A stretch of 64,000 nucleotides of DNA. Source: Sediminibacterium sp. GTDB taxonomy: Bacteria; Bacteroidota; Bacteroidia; Chitinophagales; Chitinophagaceae. The stretch is taken from the NCBI RefSeq assembly GCF_030695065.1, contig NZ_JAUYTR010000005.1, positions 186,001 to 250,000 of the forward strand, written 5' to 3'. Positions 60,569 through 64,000 of this stretch are shown here, piece after piece (within the stretch, counting starts at the first letter, position 1; the number at the start of each line of letters is the position of its first letter). The notes under the pieces are model-generated. The model searched no databases and had not been told where the DNA came from. It saw nothing but the letters and a program-made list of their open reading frames with translations. The translations under genes and the position numbers were made by a program.

Positions 60569-62962
60569 CTATTTCAATTTCCACTCAAGTGGAATATTCA
60601 TTCGTAGGGTAAAGTTTCTTCCCATATTAAATACGCCAGCACGACCTGTTACTAAATTATCTGCTGTGTATTTTAATCGGCTCAAGTGATTTTGATAAGC
60701 CACATCAGTCATATTATTCGCTGCTAAATTAATGGTAGCAAATGTTCTACCCTTGCTTTGGATGTCGGCACCAATTCCAAAATTGAGTAGAGAAAATCCT
60801 GCTGTTGCAGTTTCTGTATTATAAGTAGTGAATACCCTGTTTTGTGTAAACATATTATCCAACTCTAGCTTCAAGTAAAAATTCTTTAATGCGCCGTTGG
60901 CCGCTTTTGCAAAGTCTGCTCTTAATTCTGTGGTCCATCTTGCTGGTGGTATAAAAGGCAAGCGGTTGTTTCCTTCATAAGGCGTATTAAATTTTCCTGC
61001 TACATAAGAGAAAGTACTTGCCAAGTGTAACCAGTCTAATGGATGCGGATGTATATCTATCTTAGTTTCAAAGCCATACAATCTTGCATTGTTTTGTCTA
61101 AACTGAAATGCCATCATATCTTCTCCATCAACATTCACCAATGAATCTCCACCTGCCACACTACTCAACTTAGCATAGAAAATATAATTACTGATGCTAT
61201 TGTAAAAAGCGGTTACTTGAAAACTAAAATGCTGGGTATTTACTTCTATTCCTGCATCTGCTTGTATAGATGTTTCATTTTGCAGATTTTGATCGCCATG
61301 TTCATACCTATTCGTTCCTTCATGGGTGCCATTGCTCGCTAATTCAGATACAGAAGGCGCTCTATAGCCTCTTGATACATTCGCTTTTAATGTAACTGCT
61401 TCTGATGCATTGTAGCTTACTCCAACAGATCCACTGATATTGCTAAAGGTTTTACTGAATGTATTAAACTTTACTTCTGTTCCTTCAGTGAATCCTTCAC
61501 TGTTTAATTTTCTATAATCGCTTCTAAGTCCTCCACTCAAAGTCAATTTATCATTGAATGTTTTTCGTGTGTAAACAAATAAACCCGCGTCAAATAATTT
61601 GTATTCTGGAATCAATACCTCATCTGCTTTATTTTGATTTTGTTGCTGCATTCCGTTCACTCCAATACTGGTTTTCCATCCATTCATATCGGCAAAATGG
61701 TATTGAAGATTATAGTTAACAGTGCGCAAATCAAAATACAATTCAGGACTAGTGGGCGCTTCAGGGTCTCCAAATTCTTTTCGTTGGTTTCTTTGGTAGC
61801 CAATATTGAAGTTGAGTCTTCCAGTTCCTAAAGCAATATTATTGTCTAATGCAATTTTAAAATGATTAATTCCTTGTGAGGGTGTTTGCACGTTACGCGA
61901 ATTCAAATCTGCATCAGTGGCAATTCTTTCTAATGGAGAACCTGCAAACAAAATAAACTTTCCTGTTGCATCATCTCTATCTCCTTCTACTAAGCCCAAA
62001 TTTTGATTAAAATTACTTACCATCAAATGACTGTATCCCCATTTTTTATTGATGCCTATATATCCACCAAAATTTCTTTCATTAAATCGGCTTCCTAGCA
62101 CACGACCATCGTATTTATTTTGATAATCTTTAGCAGTTTTAAACGATCCATACATATTGTAATTGAATCCATTTTTAAAATGACCGGCTGTATTAAAATT
62201 ATTGCTGATTAATCCATTATTACTATTGGTAGATACATTGTAATTGGCTCTAATGCGGCCTTGTTCAACTGGTACATTCGTGATAATATTCACTACTCCA
62301 CCCATACCATCACTTCCATACAATAATGAAGCTGGTCCTTTTAATACTTCTACTCTTTGCACACTGGCTTCATCAATTTCTATACCGTGCTCGTCGCCCC
62401 ATTGTTGTCCTTCTTGTCTTACTCCATCGTTAATGGTGATGACTCTATTGTATCCCAATCCTCTTATGATGGGTTTGCTAATGGCTGGTCCAGTACTTAA
62501 TGCACCAACACCTGGAACCAATTTGCTTAACGCATCTATAATATTGGTTGAACTTCCACGCATTAAATCGGTTTTTCTTACTACTGAAATAGCTTGTGGA
62601 TTTTGCGAAATTCTTACTGCTGATGCAACACCTGTTACTGTTACTGCTTCGTGCTCTACTACCGATTGCTTTAAGGCAATATCTAACACTTGGGCTTGAG
62701 TAATGGCAATGGTTTTTAAGAATGCACTGTATCCCATAAAACTTACTTCTACTAAGTATTTGCCTGATGGAATCGTAAGTGTTTGATAACTACCATCGGA
62801 TCCAGTGATGGTCCCCGTTTTTAATTCATGTAAATAAATGGATGCCCCCACCAATGGCTTACCCGTTTGCGCGTCGGTCACTTTCCCTTTTAATGAACCA
62901 TTGGCCAAAGCGGTGGCTGTAATTGAACCCAAAAAAAACATCGTCAAAACAACAGATTTCAT
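60569..62962 (-). CDS. ZnuD-like TonB-dependent receptor
   Basis: The 797-residue outer-membrane receptor has a signal peptide (MKSVVLTMFFLGSITATALA), a carboxypeptidase-regulatory-like N-terminal domain (GKVTDAQTGKPLVGASIYLH), a plug (VTVTGVASAVRISQNPQ, RGLGYNRVITINDGVRQEG) with EVLKGPASLLYGSDGMGG and a C-terminal barrel ending IPLEWKLK. The plug DGVRQEGQQWGDEHG is reminiscent of ZnuD-type zinc receptors. ATG 62962 is chosen over 63004. Two Zur-like palindromes overlap its promoter, which supports a role in zinc or other metal uptake. Confidence 0.88.
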   Translation of the reverse strand: MKSVVLTMFFLGSITATALANGSLKGKVTDAQTGKPLVGASIYLHELKTGTITGSDGSYQTLTIPSGKYLVEVSFMGYSAFLKTIAITQAQVLDIALKQSVVEHEAVTVTGVASAVRISQNPQAISVVRKTDLMRGSSTNIIDALSKLVPGVGALSTGPAISKPIIRGLGYNRVITINDGVRQEGQQWGDEHGIEIDEASVQRVEVLKGPASLLYGSDGMGGVVNIITNVPVEQGRIRANYNVSTNSNNGLISNNFNTAGHFKNGFNYNMYGSFKTAKDYQNKYDGRVLGSRFNERNFGGYIGINKKWGYSHLMVSNFNQNLGLVEGDRDDATGKFILFAGSPLERIATDADLNSRNVQTPSQGINHFKIALDNNIALGTGRLNFNIGYQRNQRKEFGDPEAPTSPELYFDLRTVNYNLQYHFADMNGWKTSIGVNGMQQQNQNKADEVLIPEYKLFDAGLFVYTRKTFNDKLTLSGGLRSDYRKLNSEGFTEGTEVKFNTFSKTFSNISGSVGVSYNASEAVTLKANVSRGYRAPSVSELASNGTHEGTNRYEHGDQNLQNETSIQADAGIEVNTQHFSFQVTAFYNSISNYIFYAKLSSVAGGDSLVNVDGEDMMAFQFRQNNARLYGFETKIDIHPHPLDWLHLASTFSYVAGKFNTPYEGNNRLPFIPPARWTTELRADFAKAANGALKNFYLKLELDNMFTQNRVFTTYNTETATAGFSLLNFGIGADIQSKGRTFATINLAANNMTDVAYQNHLSRLKYTADNLVTGRAGVFNMGRNFTLRMNIPLEWKLK

Positions 62963-62972
62963 ATACTTCTTT

Positions 62973-63030
62973 TTTGCTACTATGTTGCAAATATAGGGAA
63001 GCATTTGAATTTTTACATCATTGTTGCAAA
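62973..63030 (-). promoter_or_regulatory. promoter with two tandem Zur/Fur-like palindromes
   Basis: Box 1 is TTTGCTAC-TAT-GTTGCAAA (62973-62991, one mismatched pair in 8+3+8) and box 2 is TTTACATC-ATT-GTTGCAAA (63012-63030, two mismatched pairs). Centres are 39 bp apart. TATATTTG, an exact -7 element on the - strand (62988-62995), overlaps box 1. A repressor on box 1 would block transcription of the receptor gene. The shape fits a Fur-family regulator such as Zur; no such regulator gene is in the window. Confidence 0.6.
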
Positions 63031-63048
63031 TATTTTTTCGGGTAGATT

Positions 63049-64000
63049 TTACCTGACTTTTAGCATAGGCCGCACTTGCTGTACAGATAGGTTTTGAAAG
63101 CGGGCATAATAGACTCCTGTTGGCAAAAATCCACTATTGAATGTGACGGTATAGGTTCCTGCGGGGTATTCTTTATCGGTCAATACTGCCAATACCCTGC
63201 CACTGGTATCAATGATTTGAATTAAGGTATGTCCACCCGCGGTTTTGAATGTGATGACGGTGCTGGATGTAAATGGATTTGGATAATTGCTTACCAATTG
63301 CTCTGTTGCCAATGGTTGTGGCTTCTTACATGCTGCTCCACTTACCAATGGTAGGTTCTGGTAATTCTTTAGCATGATTTGTTGCAAATCGTTGTCGTCT
63401 ACACATAACCAATTGCTCAATAGTGTAGAATACACCGATCTAAAATCGTATTGAAATGGAACGTTGTCGCCCACTCCCACACTTGCGCCAAAATTGGGAG
63501 TATTACCCGTAACTCCTCCAATTACTTGTTTACCAAAAACAAATACGGGTGCGGCTGCGCCGTGATCGGTGCCGCTACTGCCATTGCTCTTGATGCGTCT
63601 TCCAAACTCAGAGAAAGTCATTCCTACTACTTTATCATCTACTCCTAAAAATGCCAAGTCGGTTTGAAAGGCTTTAATGGCATCACTCACTCTTCCTAAT
63701 AATGTGGCATGTGTTCCAGTGGTTGTATCTGCCGCATTTACCTGTGATGCATGCGTATCAAAGCCTCCGGTACTTACCATATACACCCTGGTTTGTAAGC
63801 CCCCTTTTATTAGTCGGGCAACAATTTTTAATTGATCACCCAAAGAATTATTGGTTGGATAAGTTGATTGTGTAGGCACTTTTGCAGCTGCATCTTTTAT
63901 GACTGTTGCATACTGCTGCGTTTGTTGGGTGATCTGTCTTATATAAGTTAATTCTTTTCCGGCAGGTGTTGCTGGTGCTGGATCTTGTACGCCATTAATC
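63049..64000 (-). CDS. DUF1501 protein with type IX sorting domain, partial (N-terminus off the right edge)
   Basis: The frame is open from 64000 down to the stop at 63049 (about 317 codons), so the N-terminal part is missing. Visible are the DUF1501 core (VYMVSTGGFDTHASQ, VVGMTFSEFGRRIKSN, GTDHGAAAPVFVFGK), part of the alkaline-phosphatase-like superfamily with candidate metal ligands D and H, and a C-terminal type A sorting domain (VSNYPNPFTSSTVITFK, LPTGVYYARFQN, ending MLKVR). So it is secreted by the type IX system. A GTG at 63879 is only an internal codon, not the start. Confidence 0.88.
   Translation of the reverse strand, partial: INGVQDPAPATPAGKELTYIRQITQQTQQYATVIKDAAAKVPTQSTYPTNNSLGDQLKIVARLIKGGLQTRVYMVSTGGFDTHASQVNAADTTTGTHATLLGRVSDAIKAFQTDLAFLGVDDKVVGMTFSEFGRRIKSNGSSGTDHGAAAPVFVFGKQVIGGVTGNTPNFGASVGVGDNVPFQYDFRSVYSTLLSNWLCVDDNDLQQIMLKNYQNLPLVSGAACKKPQPLATEQLVSNYPNPFTSSTVITFKTAGGHTLIQIIDTSGRVLAVLTDKEYPAGTYTVTFNSGFLPTGVYYARFQNLSVQQVRPMLKVR

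Overview
The window looks like a chromosomal segment of a Bacteroidota bacterium, most likely of the Chitinophagaceae type. Four things point that way: type IX secretion parts (PorP/SprF-like and PorT-like proteins, and C-terminal sorting domains), a bacillithiol synthase (BshA), SusC-unrelated TonB receptors with Bacteroidota-style plugs, and promoters of the TAnnTTTG type lying very close to start codons. The DNA is AT-rich, densely coded, and carries no rRNA, tRNA, CRISPR array, transposase or prophage that I can see. Family assignments come from reading motifs; no database search was run.

Layout. 1-2.5 kb: C-terminally truncated BNR/VPS10-type propeller protein (- strand, runs off the left edge). 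2.5-8.9 kb (+): PAS signalling protein, adenine deaminase, uracil phosphoribosyltransferase, PorP-like protein, EI24 membrane protein, RsmI-like methylase. 8.9-10.7 kb (-): M28 peptidase and a small membrane protein. 10.8-14.8 kb: BshA, an ArsP/DUF318 permease with a thioredoxin-like partner, and a SulP transporter. 14.75-17.1 kb is a small accessory islet: a remnant of an aminotransferase 3' end, a terminator, two mutually exclusive leader hairpins, a frameshifted lipoprotein gene with an HEFTH zinc-protease-like motif, and a second lipoprotein. It is followed by an intact class III aminotransferase whose 3' end matches the remnant.

18.3-26.8 kb: gamma-carbonic anhydrase, small lipoprotein, RsgA, then a six-gene + run (ubiE/menG, porT, dihydroorotase, MutS-like, nitrilase, FAD oxidoreductase). 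26.8-33.5 kb: YifB/ComM, a phosphoesterase-propeller fusion, CoA-binding and CDGSH proteins, and a TonB receptor divergent from an MntR/DtxR regulator, with a near-perfect 18-bp palindrome between them. 33.5-40.4 kb (-): a tight five-gene run dnaB-rsmE-L,D-transpeptidase-GNAT-dnaX. The dnaX gene holds an A9 run preceded by an SD-like element and followed at once by an out-of-frame stop, which looks like a tau/gamma frameshift signal. Upstream of dnaB is a 370-bp gap with DnaA-box-like sequences, and the transcription direction switches there.

40.8-52.7 kb (mostly +): conserved hypothetical, NDH-2, pheT, coiled-coil protein, zapA, rny, rplS, tatA, gatA, lytic transglycosylase, YkuK-like (-), ABC exporter. 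52.7-54.4 kb (-): AAA/DUF4143 protein and DUF2721 protein. 54.6-60.5 kb (+): a type IX cargo protein and a 1784-residue repeat adhesin that combines phage-tail-fibre-like repeats with a YadA-head-like region. 60.6-64 kb (-): a ZnuD-like TonB receptor with two tandem Zur-like palindromes at its promoter, and a DUF1501 protein that runs off the right edge.

Most promising for follow-up: the dnaX frameshift signal, the 15-17 kb islet (possible toxin-like lipoprotein with a neighbour), the two metal-regulation operators, and the chimeric adhesin.
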